From the NCBI RefSeq assembly GCF_958979055.1, contig NC_084896.1, forward strand, positions 19,637,501 through 19,701,500: 64,000 nt of DNA, written 5' to 3'. This DNA comes from Alnus glutinosa (lineage: Eukaryota > Streptophyta > Magnoliopsida > Fagales > Betulaceae). The stretch's first letter is position 1, and every line of letters begins with the position of its first letter. Shown here piece by piece: positions 33,001 through 43,699 of this stretch. The notes under the pieces are model-generated. The model was not told where the DNA came from, ran no database searches, and worked only from the letters and a program-made list of their open reading frames with translations. The translations under genes and the position numbers were made by a program.

Positions 33001-33904
33001 AAAGTTACTTGTGACTTCGCTCATAGTTGACTCGATAAAGCTCGACTTTATACGCAATTTGATTAATTAATAAAAATAATTTGTGCCCATAATCAATATA
33101 TATATTAAGCAACAATATACATTATATAAATAGATATGAATTATATACACAAAAATATTTTTAATACAAACAATGCATATCGTGCAGTAGTACATGAGTT
33201 GTTCACTTTAAATTTTAAGTGGTATCCTTGTTGGCAACCACTCATTGAACGGTCAAATTATACCAGACTACAACTATCACTCATCTTAGCTATTAAATGA
33301 CTGGCATGTAGACTATGTAGTACTTATGCACATTACCAAGCTTCCCACTTTCTCACAGCTAACCTTTATCTTCTATCTTATCCTAAGGAAATCTAGAAGG
33401 CCACTTTTATTACACCACGTGGGCAAAAGCTGACAAGAAGGAACTCACTTCGGGAGATGAAATAATACTTGTGCAGGGAAATAAGAGGATATTTCAATTC
33501 AAAGTTTTCTCTTTGCATTCAAAGGGTTGACCGATCAAAAAATTCTAGCCATATGAAGAAAATTTGAGGTTGCTCCAGCTTTTAGAAGAAACCATTTACT
33601 TTGCTTTATTTTTTCTTCATCCTTCCTTAATTCATTCCTCCTTTCTAGAAAGAATTGTGGATGAAAAGCAACGATGTTGAAATCACAGAACACACTGTCA
33701 TTTTCTCTCTCTATTTCACAGATTCATTAGCCAAGTCGGCTCATTTACAATCCTTATACTGATGTTGCGCAGTCTGGTTCTCATACCAACCAATGGTGTT
33801 AAAATATATTGAAGAAATATATAAACGAGAAAGAGGGCGGAAGAGAGAGAGAGAGAGCATAGGCATATACTGGACTGGGGCGTTGCATAATGAGAAGCAA
33901 AAGG
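33001..33904. other. Unassigned non-coding stretch
   Basis: AT-rich sequence with no recognisable gene. It includes an AGAG-rich microsatellite (about 33828-33860) and GCGTTGCATAATGAGAAGCA (33880), which belongs to the duplicated LecRK flank. Confidence 0.4.
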
Positions 33905-34075
33905 AAAATGCTAAAGAGGAGATTCTCATCCTCTCTGTTACTCTCTTTTCTTTAAAAAAATTAGTTTTTATTAAAAAGTTGTCTCTGATGTAACATTAAA
34001 GACAACTTTTTAATAAAAATCAATTTTTTTATTATAAAATGGTGATAAAGGAAAATGAGGGGAGGATGTGTAGAA
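33905..34075. mobile_element. Palindromic MITE, family E, copy 2
   Basis: AGTTTTTATTAAAAAGTTGT and ACAACTTTTTAATAAAAAT pair around CTCTGATGTAACATTAAAG, as in the element at 10218-10402. The outer arms (GAGGAGATTCTCATCCTCTC and AATGAGGGGAGGATG) are also inverted. It lies in the distal promoter of LecRK C. Confidence 0.7.
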
Positions 34076-34409
34076 GCTCTCAAAGCAAAATCTATACATA
34101 CAAAATTCAAAACTCTTCTATATATATATCCCAAGAGAAGTTTTAGAATTAGAGATAAAATCTAAATCCTAGAGAATCCGAGTCCACCCCCTTCCCAAAC
34201 CCCTACTTTTTTATTTTTTATTTTTTTTGAAAAAAAAAAAAAAAATTTCTCGTAGACATATGACCATGAAAGGAAAGGCCTTCATTTGGTGTGAAGTTAG
34301 AGCATCGTACGTGGCACCCTCCTGATCGCGTCTCCTTAATTATCTAGCCGCACTTATTAGAAAAGTCCTCAAATAAGTGTCACTTGACTGGATCACCTAT
34401 CTCCCAACC

Positions 34410-35282
34410 ATGGCTTTCCATTCACAAAAGCTGCTTCTTCATTTTCTTCATCTTCCCTACTTGATGTCAACTACTATCCTCTTCCTCATAATCCCTTTCG
34501 CATCTCAGTTATCATTCAACTACACCGATTTCTCTCAACCTATAATACTGACAGGAAACGCTACAATCTCAGGTTCAGTCATCCAACTCACCCCAAATGC
34601 GGTGGACAACTGGGGTCGAGCCACGTATTCAGAAACCATGCTTCTCTGGGAAAATAGTACACGAGAAGTTGCCAACTTCACTACCAGCTTCTCTTTCATC
34701 ATCTCTTCGGAAGGTGCAGAAAGGTATTCAGATGGGCTAATGTTCTTCCTCGCAAGCCCCGATTTCCCTCCACCCACTCCAACAGACGGCTCTGGCCTTG
34801 GCCTTGTGAGCCGCGACCAAATGAGAGACTCAACTTTCTTAGCTGCAAATAAATTCGTTGCGGTGGAATTTGACACTTTCTGGAATAGCGATGTGGATCA
34901 GCCTGACCCAGCTAATGCGCACGTTGGTATCAACATCAACAACATGACATCTCGGAACTCGACAACATGGTATAGCATCATTAAGGAGAAGAGAACATAC
35001 AGTTCTAGTATTAGTTACGATCCCAGCACACAAAATTTAAGTGTGAGCTTCACTGGATTCAAAAGTAATGATCCCGTCCCAATAAAACAACACCTTTCAT
35101 CTATAGTTGATTTGAGAGATCACTTACCAGAAAGGGTTAAATTTGGCTTCACGGCCGGAACAGGACTGATTTCCGAGTTGCATATTCTTTGCTCGTGGTC
35201 CTTTGAATCATCACTTCTGATTCAGAAATCTCCACAACCACAGCCAAACAAGATTGAGAATCTCCACAACCACGTCCAATGA
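34410..35282 (+). pseudogene. LecRK C: lectin-only, truncated copy
   Basis: The ATG at 34410 opens a 290-codon frame. It has a signal peptide (about 1-33), then a complete legume-lectin domain (LSFNYTDFSQ, WGRATYSE, LLWENST, FTTSFSFIIS, VAVEFDTF...AHVGININ, HILCSWSFESS). The frame ends at NKIENLHNHVQ, just where A and D enter their membrane segment; membrane span and kinase are absent downstream. The 3' junction contains a repeated TCTCCACAACCAC (about 35229 and 35262), suggesting a small rearrangement caused the break. If expressed it would be a secreted soluble lectin that could compete with the receptors, but decay is simpler. The proximal promoter (about 150 bp including the TATA-like element of A) is missing. 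Residues about 45-155 are almost identical to LecRK D. Confidence 0.85.
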
Positions 35283-35488
35283 TATGAAGTTACGTGGAAG
35301 GGCATGGCATAAAGTAGTAATAGTATTTCACTTTTTGTTGGTCAGTTAGATGAGTCACTACGATGTCTAATTGTAGACTTTGTTGTCTTTCGTTTAATAA
35401 TGTTTGTCATTTCGTTTGAATAAGGCACTACCCTGCATAATGGTAGTCTTTTAATCGATGTTATCATTTAAATTGAGTAGGAGAACGG

Positions 35489-35695
35489 TTCTGTGAATAA
35501 ATATCTAACCAATTATCTATAAGATTTATTTCTAAAGCATTGTAGTTCTCGTAAGAGAGGTTATCATCGAGTCTGTGAGTGATTTTCTCCAAGGGTTCTG
35601 TGAATAAATATCTAGCCAATTATCTATAAGATTTATCTCTAAAGCATTGTAGTTCTCGTAGGAGAGGTTATCATCGAGTTTGTGAGGTTATTCTC
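35489..35695. repeat. Direct tandem duplication, period about 107 bp
   Basis: TTCTGTGAATAAATATCTA, CAATTATCTATAAGATTTAT, CTAAAGCATTGTAGTTCTCG and AGAGGTTATCATCGAGT occur twice in the same order, starting at 35489 and 35596. No coding role is evident. Confidence 0.85.
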
Positions 35696-37074
35696 TTTTT
35701 TTTTTTTAAAGAATTGAATGTGATAATAAAAGGCATGCAAATTTAATTCTTAAACCTTGTATTTGATACGAGACCCAAGAAACTTTAATTTCCTACCACT
35801 ACAAGAAATTCGCCCATTAGGAGCGACACTATTAGCGTCGACTCAAAGTTGACGCTAATAGTCGACTATCAGCGTCAACTATAACAGTGGATGCTAACAA
35901 TCGACTTTGTTGTCGACGCTAATATGTCGTTACTAATAATCTGGCAGGAAATTTTGCCTCGTCCAGGTTGAGAAATAGCAACGACATTTAATTATTAGCG
36001 TCCACTTTCGTTGACGCTAATAAATCATTATCAGCGTCGACACTAGGGTCGACACTAATAACCTATTTTCAGCGTCGACTATTAGTTGTCGACATTGATA
36101 ATAAGTCATTAGCGTCAACTCTGGGGTCAACGCTAATGACCCTATATAAACAAATTAATATTTTTTTGAAAAAGTTCAAAAGTATTAGCGTCGACTAAAA
36201 AGTCGATGTTGATAATAGGTCATTAGTGTCCTCTGGAGTTGACGCTAATGACCTTGTATAAAAATAAATTAATTTTTTTTTTTAAAAAAATTGAATATTA
36301 TCAGTGTCGACTTTTAATAATAGGTTATCAACGTCAACTTAGATTTGTCGACGCTGATAATAGGTCATTAGCGTCGACCCTGGGGTCGACTCTAATGACC
36401 TTGTATAACAAAAAAAAAAAAAAAAATCATATAAACCTATTAAACTTTTTTAAAAAAAAAAAAAAAAATGAAACCTATTAAAAAAAAAAAATTCTTTTTT
36501 ATATTATTCGTAAAATTTTCCTATTTTTTAAGTTTTAAATTTTTGGGTTAAATGCCATTTTAATCTCTAGATTTTTAACGAATTTATTTTTTTATGGTTA
36601 GGTTTTATTTTGTATCATAAATGGAATTTTATGTCAAACCAATCAAAACCTGTCACGTGGTCATATGTCTCATAAAAAAAATGAAGAAAATAGGAAATAC
36701 ATATACACATATACAAAAAAAAAAAAAAAAAAGAAAAAAAAAGAAAAGAAAAGAAAAGAAAAAGTTTGATAGAACATCAAATCGATACTAATGCATTAGT
36801 CTGATCATTGTAAGATCGAATAAACCATAATCTTTTTTTTTTTTTTTTTTGTGTGTAATTTCATTGTAAAATCTTTCTTATTTGTTTTTTGTTTTTAAAT
36901 TTTTTTTTCCTTTTCCCTTTTTTTTTTTAATTTTTTTAATTTGTTTTTAAAAAATAACTTGGCAAATTTTGGCACATTATTAAATAATTTTTATTTAATA
37001 TAATTATATTATTAATTAACTAATTTTGCTCGTCACTAAATAATTTAATTTCAATTTATTTTTATATATGTTAA

Positions 37075-37720
37075 TTATGATTGATCTAACTCTTTCACGA
37101 TCGATCGGACTAATTAATGCACTATGATTGATCGGATGGTCTATCGATCATATTTTTCTATCATGATCGATCAGTCTACTACACTAGGATCGATCGGACA
37201 TTTGATCGAACCTTCATTGTGTCAAGGTTGGTCGATCAAACTCGATCACGATTGATAGATCATCCGATCAATCATGATAGATCATCTGATCAATCATGAT
37301 AGATCAATAAGATCGATAGATCATCCGATAAATTTTATAGATCATCTGATCGATCATGATGGATCAATAGGGTTGATAGATCATCCGATCAATCATGATA
37401 GATCGATAGGATCGATAGATCATCCGAACAATCATGGTAGATCATTTGATCGATCGTGATAGATCATCTGATCGATCATGATATATCAATAGGATCGATA
37501 AATTATTCGATTAATCATCCGATCGATCATGGCAGATAAGTAGGATCGATAGATCATGGTAGATCATCCGATCGATCAGACTAATTATTGCAATAAGATC
37601 AATCGCACGTTAGCTAGATTGAACATTTACTCTCTCAAGTATGATTGATCGAACTCATTCATGATTAATCGGACTAATGCACTAGGATCGATAAGATGAT
37701 CTATATTGATCATATTATTC
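37075..37720. repeat. GATC-rich satellite inside CACTA element 2, inverted
   Basis: Units such as GATAGATCATCCGATCAATC and ATGATAGATCAATAGGATCG are reverse complements of the 16160-17515 units. The array is shorter and more degenerate. The small frame with HDRSIGSIDHP-type repeats across 37274-37459 is a translation of this satellite, not a gene. Confidence 0.85.
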
Positions 37721-37995
37721 TATCATGATTTGACGCGTCATTAATAATTTAAAGTTCAAATTATTTTTAAAAAAATTATATCAACTTAATATTTTGGCAT
37801 GTCACTAATTATTTAATTTTTTTTTTTTTTAAAAAAAAAAAAATAAAAAATTATATCAACTTATTATTTAGCGAGGTGTAAATAAGACTTTCTTTTTTCC
37901 AAAGCCCAACGTAGACTTATTCTTTGCCTTCAGATTCCTCTGCTTCTGGTGGTTTTAAGGCCGTGTTTGGTTGCAACAACAATATTAAGATAGAG

Positions 37996-38105
37996 ATGAC
38001 GGTGGAGTTATTTCTGCTTGGTTGTACGGGAATCGTGGTGTTCCTCCACGGAGCCCATTTCTTCTTTCACGCTCTCTCCCAACACATGGCCTTTCGATCC
38101 ATCAG
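37996..38105 (+). pseudogene. Captured first exon encoding a membrane segment, unrecognised gene
   Basis: The ATG at 37996 opens MTVELFLLGCTGIVVFLHG then AHFFFHALSQHMAFRSIR, ending at ATCAG/GTATTC. The sequence is strongly hydrophobic with a single membrane-like stretch, so it looks like the first exon of a small membrane protein. I do not recognise the family. Splicing to the next recognisable exon (38568) would give a stop almost at once, so it is not the start of the dioxygenase. Confidence 0.45.
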
Positions 38106-38567
38106 GTATTCATTCAGCTCTCTTTTTCTGATCTTTTCTGAAGATGCAATGCCTTTTGTTCTTCCTCGTTGAAAATGCCATATACTACGTGGTGGAGAAA
38201 AGTTCATTAGAATTTGGAAGGTAGTGGAAAAAGTTATTAGCACAGAAGTAAAGGTACCAATTATTGATTCCAGCCGTACGAAATGACAAGAAGGTGGTGC
38301 ACATTCAATATTGTCCATTGATGTATTATTGTTATGCATTCTTATGATTGTTATTAATGTTAATAAAAATTACATTAATGCATACTTAATTAACAGGTGG
38401 GTTTTGTTTTTTATTGTGTTCTGTTGCAGTTTCTTGGGATTTGTTGGATGGTAGAGGAAAATGGGAATGAAGAATATTGAAGGCATATGATAAATAATTC
38501 TTAGTTTTTAGGCCCGACTTCTATGAGTATGTTCCTTTCTTGGGTAACTTTAATTTATATAAAACAG

Positions 38568-39252
38568 GCCATAAATCATGGAATTTTGAAGAAATTAATG
38601 GATGAAGCAATGGATGTTTTCAAACAATTCCATTCCATGCCTGCAAAGGAGAAGGCTAGCCAACGCTCCAAGGACACCAATAGAAGCTGCAAGTTCTACA
38701 CAAGCAGTCAAAATCACATAGCTGAGGAGGTTCACTACTGGAGGGATGCACTAACACACCCTTGTTATCCTTTAGAGGAATGCATGCAATTTTGGCCTGA
38801 AAAGCCATCTACATACAGGTAATTAATGCATAGAAGATGTAGAAATAAATATAAATTAATTAATTTTGATATTTCATAATTAAACTTCTGCATGCAATGA
38901 ATTCTAATCATGTTTTTACTGGCAATATACGATGAGGAAGGTTGTTGGGGAATATGTGATACAAGTTAGAAGGTTTGGAGAGAAAATTTTGGAGATGCTT
39001 TGTGAAGGATTGGGACTTAGCAGCAATTATTTGAGTGGGGGGCTGAGTGGAAATCCTGAGCTGTTGGTTAATCACTATCCACCATGCCCAGACCCAAGCT
39101 TAACCTTAGGACTAGCCAATCACAAGGACCCAAGCCTCATTACCATATTACTTCAAGAAGAAAATGGACTTAAAGTTTTCAAAGATGGTCAATGAATTGG
39201 GGTTGAGCCTCTTCCTCATTCCTTCGTGGTCAACGTAGGCTATGTTTTACAG
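38568..39252 (+). pseudogene. Captured 2-oxoglutarate/Fe(II) dioxygenase fragment (DMR6/H6H-like)
   Basis: Exon a (38568-38818) follows an ACAG acceptor and ends ACATACAG/GT. It encodes INHGILKKLMDEAMDVFKQF... to WPEKPSTYR, the end of the DIOX_N region. Exon b (about 38937-39252) encodes VVGEY, the GLSSNYLSGGLSGNPELLVN stretch, YPPCPDPSLTLGLANHKDPS with the first Fe-ligand pair H-x-D, then LPHSFVVNVGYVLQ at a GT donor. A TGG-to-TGA change (stop at 39193-39195) breaks the conserved DGQWI. The third exon, with the second Fe His and the 2-oxoglutarate-binding R-x-S, is absent, as is the first. The family hydroxylates small molecules (DMR6 types act on salicylate, others on alkaloids or flavonoids). 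This copy cannot be active. Confidence 0.8.
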
Positions 39253-40297
39253 GTATATATATATGGCCATCCCTTGTGATAACTTCTTGCATGTTCCCCC
39301 CCCCCCCCCCTTTAATTTCTTTATTTTTCTCCTATTAATAATTAATTTCCTTTTTTGTTTAGTTCCATCTGCATGTTTAAATTATAATACTCCATTGTCG
39401 ACTAAAATTGAAAAGAATGGCTAGAGTCTGTTGTTTCCATGGATATAATCTCCTTCCAGTGCAGCTATATCCATTGTCGACTAAAATAACTGAACTAATT
39501 TTTTATATTCTATACTAGTTTTATGTCGTTTAAATTTTTAATGTCTCATGAAGCCATTATCTTGTTGACAAGCAACTTTACTGCCTCCAAATAGTACTCA
39601 TCTTTCTCTTCCTCCTTTTAGCTACCTTACATCTCTTTGCTTCTCTGCATCGTTAGTTCTCACAATTCATCAATCCCCTGATCCGTGATAATCTTTCTTC
39701 ACTTTAATCATAAACTTATTTATCTGAACTAATTTATGTAGAACCCTTGCATTGCTAAGAGAAGATGAGTGCTTATTGAACATCCCTCATTTTTGCGGAT
39801 CTCTGCATTTTGAGTGTTGCACAATATGAACATTCTTTCAGCTGAGAGGATTGGTTGCATCCTAGGTTATACTAATATTAATGATTTGTCAGCTGATTCC
39901 CAAATACGCTTTTGCATGTGGTTATTATTGATGAAATTTTTATGATTGGCAGATAAAAGGATATGGCTTTTGGCATGGGCAAAAGCTTGCCTTCACTTCT
40001 CCATTACAGTGTTTTGGATTCTGTGGGCCCCAACATTGGTGGTATGGTATATATACATAAGAAGGTTATCTACTGATTTGTGAATTATCTACTAAATTGT
40101 GAAATTCTTTGAAACTCTTGTAAATTTAGGCTGATGGACGAGAAGTGCATCTAGGGTTGATATATCCTTGTTTGCTGGGTGCGAGAATGCTAGGAAGCAC
40201 ATTATTCCAGTGGCTTGTCAGTGGACCAACAAAGAAATTTTTAGTTCTTTGCGTCTTCTTGTCTCCAACATTTTGGATTTGAACAGCACTTTGTCTT
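39253..40297. other. CACTA 2 interior between captured genes
   Basis: Intron-like AT-rich DNA with a C-run (39297-39310). Short stretches near 39955-40050 and 40135-40240 could be further degenerate exons, but no family is recognised. Confidence 0.4.
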
Positions 40298-41407
40298 TTG
40301 CAATATGAACCTAGGGAGCGGCCTAATTCAAGGGATCTTGTTGCAACCCATGCTCAACTGCAAACCAAACCTGATGTAAGGAACTTTGCTTTTAATACTT
40401 TATTCTATACTTCAATCAGTTCTGAGTATTGTCAATTCCAGCTTTAGTTCCTCTGTTAATTTATGAATGTAATCCTTTTTTAAATTGATTTTGGACCTGT
40501 GATGTTATATGCTCCCTTTTGTTTAGAATTGTATAACCTTCTTAGTTCTTTCTAAAATTTCTTGACTGCTCAATGTGGCTGGATGCAAATAGGAATTGCT
40601 TTATGCTATATATTACAATGATAGAGATGTATGCAAACACAAATTGTCTCGAATGCTGTGGGCGGATTCTTTGATTGTATCAAGTTTCTTTAAGATGATG
40701 AACTCTCATGATAAACATAAATTTGAGCAACATCTTCGTATATTAGAACTTCAAAGAGACAGCATCAATGTAAGTCAACCTGATTAAGTTTGCTCGTTGT
40801 GCCTGATACATTTTTCTTTAAGAAGATTAGTAAACTTTGTGAGGTTGACAGAGTGAAATTGCAAAATAATGCTCAAAAGCACTTTTTAATTTGCATGAAA
40901 GCTGCTGCCTTCAATCTAACTAGGAGTATTCTCCTGAAGCATTCAAAGATTATTTTTATTTTTTTATTTTTTTGAGTGCTTCAGTGTGTTATAAGATGGC
41001 TAGAGACTGCTCACAAAATACCCAGTGGCTGTGCTTTTTGTTAAGAACCTGATTACCATTATTTGGGTCACAGGTTCCATCTTATTTCATGCTTGGAATT
41101 CCAAAGCACGAGGAAGCCCCATCAACCCCGCAACGCCCTCTTTCAGCAATGGGTGAGGATGGACCTCACAGCTATCCATCAGATCTTGGTTATGACTCGC
41201 TACAGAGATGATGAAGGAACTAATGAGGTAATTGGCTTGTAAAAGTGGGTCTTGCATATCCCTATTCTCATACCTGATGCTAATAGTTTTATTTGAATTT
41301 GGATCAATTCAGTTATCTTTCCAAGAGATATGCTGGAGGCAAGGAAGCGTGGGGACTTTGCATTCCGTGACAAAGATTTCAAAACTGCCATCGATTGTTA
41401 TTCCTAG
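40298..41407 (+). pseudogene. Captured brassinosteroid-signalling kinase (BSK) C-terminal exons
   Basis: Three exons with consensus borders. Exon a (about 40298-40375): LQYEPRERPNSRDLVATHAQ then LQTKPD, ending GAT/GTAAGG. Exon b (41074-41227): VPSYFMLGIPKHEEAPSTPQ, a frameshift near 41150, then MDLTAIHQILVMTRYRDDEG TNE/GTAATT. Exon c (41313-41407): LSFQE, a short deletion, then MLEARKRGDFAFRDKDFKTA IDCYS. Together these are the end of the kinase domain and start of the TPR region of plant BSKs, membrane-anchored pseudokinases that relay brassinosteroid receptor signals. The final CAG of exon c reads TAG. Most of the kinase domain, the N-terminal myristoylation site and the later TPRs are missing. 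Non-functional capture. Confidence 0.8.
40594..40770 (+). pseudogene. Unidentified exon nested in the BSK intron
   Basis: Follows GCAAATAG and ends ATCAAT/GTAAGTC. It encodes ELLYAIYYNDRDVCKHKLSR, then MLWADSLIVSSFFKMMNSHD, then KHKFEQHLRILELQRDSIN without a stop. Good splice borders and codon use suggest a real exon from another host gene, placed between BSK exons a and b. The family is not recognised. Confidence 0.4.
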
Positions 41408-42435
41408 GTATAATTTTGCACTTCTTATAAGACTTTTGAGCTGTGATTATACAATAAAATTGTGTGCTGAATTTACCCAAGCTTGATCTGGACCTTTAAT
41501 AGGTCATGTTGGGATATCATTTAATCCAAAAACTTACACAAGTGGATTTAGACCAAATAAATTGTATTAGTCACTCGCTCTTGTCATTATATATTATCAA
41601 CTACGGACTCGATGAATGAATCAATTACGCCATTCACACGTCAATATTCCAATATGATTGCTGATTAGAACTTGGGTTTGATGATCATGGACACCATATT
41701 AAATATTTTAGTTTCTGACGAAGTATTAAATCCCCATCTATTTGTATGTTTTATCATTTTCTTGTGTATAAATTACGAAATATATATGAAATATGTGTAT
41801 AAATTACTAATGGTGTATTAATTTTTTTAATTTTTTTTTTTTAATTTTTTAGGGTATTAGCGTCAACCCAGTTGAGGCTAATGGCCTATTTAATTTTTAA
41901 TTTTTTTTTTAATTTTTTAGGGTATTAGCATCGACTAAGTTGACGCTAATGACCTATTAATTATTTTTTTTTAAAAAAAAAAATTTAAAGGTATTAGCGT
42001 CAACTCAGTCGACGCTAATGAGCAATTATTTTTTTATGTTTAATTTTTTTTTTTAAAATATGGCATTAGCGTCGACGGGGTCGACGCTAATGACCTATTA
42101 TTTATTTATTTTTATTTTATTTTTTTAGTATATCAGCATCCACAAAAGTCGACGCTGATAATAAACTATTAGCGTCGACATTTATGTTGACGCTAATAGT
42201 CTATCATCAACGTCGACTTATGGTATATGTGATATAAGTTTCAGCGTCGACCTCATATAACATTAGTGTCGACCCTTGAGTCGACGCTGGTGATTGACTG
42301 ATGAGCATCAGCGTCGGGCTTTTAACGTCGACTTATTAGCGTCCACTAAGAGTTGATGCTAATGAGCAAAATTTTTGTAGTGATATATACCATTGACTAT
42401 TGCAATTAGCAATCATAGGCAAGAATAAGAAGCAG

Positions 42436-42439
<4 letters not shown>

Positions 42440-42476
<37 letters not shown>
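42440..42476. repeat. Poly-T tract of about 37 bp
   Basis: Uninterrupted T run directly after the CACTA element and before the gypsy gag relic. Its length is likely unreliable. Confidence 0.9.
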
Positions 42477-42528
42477 CTGTTGAAAGGCGCAGCGCGTTAC
42501 AAGATCCATTACGTATTCACGTAACAAT

Positions 42529-42930
42529 TTGGTATCAGAATCTACTAGCTCAATGATTGACCCAAAGTTCGATCCGCTGAAGCAGCAGAATACGAGTATC
42601 CAAAAAATACTTGAAGACTTCATCAAGCTTTCGATAGATAAGTTAAGCAAGGTAGAGGAACGTCAACAAAGAATGAAGGACAAACTAAGTAACTAAGGGC
42701 CTACTGGATTTGGGGATAAGTCCACGATCAAAAATTGTGAAAAGAATGCATATGGTTTCTACAACAATATGGGTTTGGAGGTGGCTAAATTAGACTTCCC
42801 AAAGTACAATGAAATGGATGATCCCACGAGTTGGATACGTAGAGTTGAGTAATACTTCAATTTTAAACAAATCAAAGAAAAGAAAAAATTACCGTTGGTA
42901 GCTATGAAACAATAAAGTGATGTGGATTCT
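42529..42930 (+). pseudogene. Ty3-gypsy gag relic with primer-binding-site-like sequence
   Basis: TTGGTATCAGAATC (42529) resembles an initiator-Met tRNA primer site. From the ATG at 42553 one frame reads MIDPKFDPLKQQ...KLSKVEERQQRMKD, then VAKLDFPKYNEMDDPTSWIR RVE and YFNFKQ, the start of a gypsy gag (LEFPxFxGxDPxxWIxRxEQYF type). Two in-frame stops (TAA after KLSN, and TAA for the Gln of EQYF) inactivate it. No LTR or pol adjoins, so it is a fragment. Confidence 0.75.
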
Positions 42931-43699
42931 ATATATAAACATGCTATTCATGTTTAGCCCCAGTACAATTTATATGGGTATCTGGATTTTAAAGTAAATT
43001 GGTAATTATATCATTGAATTTGTTAGAATAAGTATTCTATATTAAGTTAATTAATATTTTTATTTTTTACGAATAATTTTTTTATTTAGGTTTGATTGTA
43101 TTATTACTTTGCCTGTATTCTGTCAATCTACCACAGTTTTCTTAGAAATAAAAACTACTTGAATTATTGTAAATTAATCAAGAGAATTATAAGAGCATAA
43201 ACTAGCTCTTAGGACAATTATCAATGGTCTAACGTGGAACCACTCCGAATTCTTTTCTCTGTTTACTTATGCTATAAGTCTCTTTTTTATATTTTATATA
43301 AAGAGGTTAAGAATGTTAGAGTTCATTTTAATGTTTGTTTTTTATTTTTTTTATTTTATTAAAAATATGATGCTATATCAGCATAAAAGTATTTCAGAAG
43401 GATACTAGAAGAATCTCTTGCCTTTCACACACAATCATTAGGCTCGATCCATTTGCAATATTTAATGGACTTTTAGTTGTAATGGATTCAACTCAAAGAT
43501 CCATTGCATGTACGTCTTATAAGGACTATCCTACCAAAGTGTTGTGCTGAGGAGCCGTAGAATATAAATAAAATTATTAAATTATTATTATTATTATTTT
43601 TATCAATTTAAGCGGCTTTTCTAATAAGTAGTAGTTCAATATAATATTATTTCTAAAGATTCTAAGTTCAATCTAATGTCTCCGTCATTTATCTTACTG
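42931..43699. other. Unassigned AT-rich stretch
   Basis: No coding potential was recognised. It has AT-rich blocks and a short ATT microsatellite at about 43577-43598. Confidence 0.4.

Larger units (their letters stand above)
35797..42382. mobile_element. Pack-CACTA element 2, about 6.6 kb, carrying several host exons
   Basis: Begins CACTACAAGAAATT and ends AAATTTTTGTAGTG, canonical plant CACTA termini. Subterminal zones (35820-36400 and 41850-42365) are packed with direct and inverted ATTAGCGTCGAC motifs. No transposase is seen. The interior has the GATC satellite (37075-37720) and plus-strand exons from at least two recognisable host genes (2-oxoglutarate dioxygenase and BSK) plus unidentified ones. 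Flanking 3-mers (TAC versus ATA) do not match, so the target duplication is lost or the ends have drifted. Subterminal motif and satellite link it to CACTA element 1. Confidence 0.85.

Noticed and set aside
37274..37459. Frame with DHDRSIGSIDHP-type amino-acid repeats
   Set aside because: Direct translation of the GATC satellite in CACTA element 2; no independent sign of a gene.
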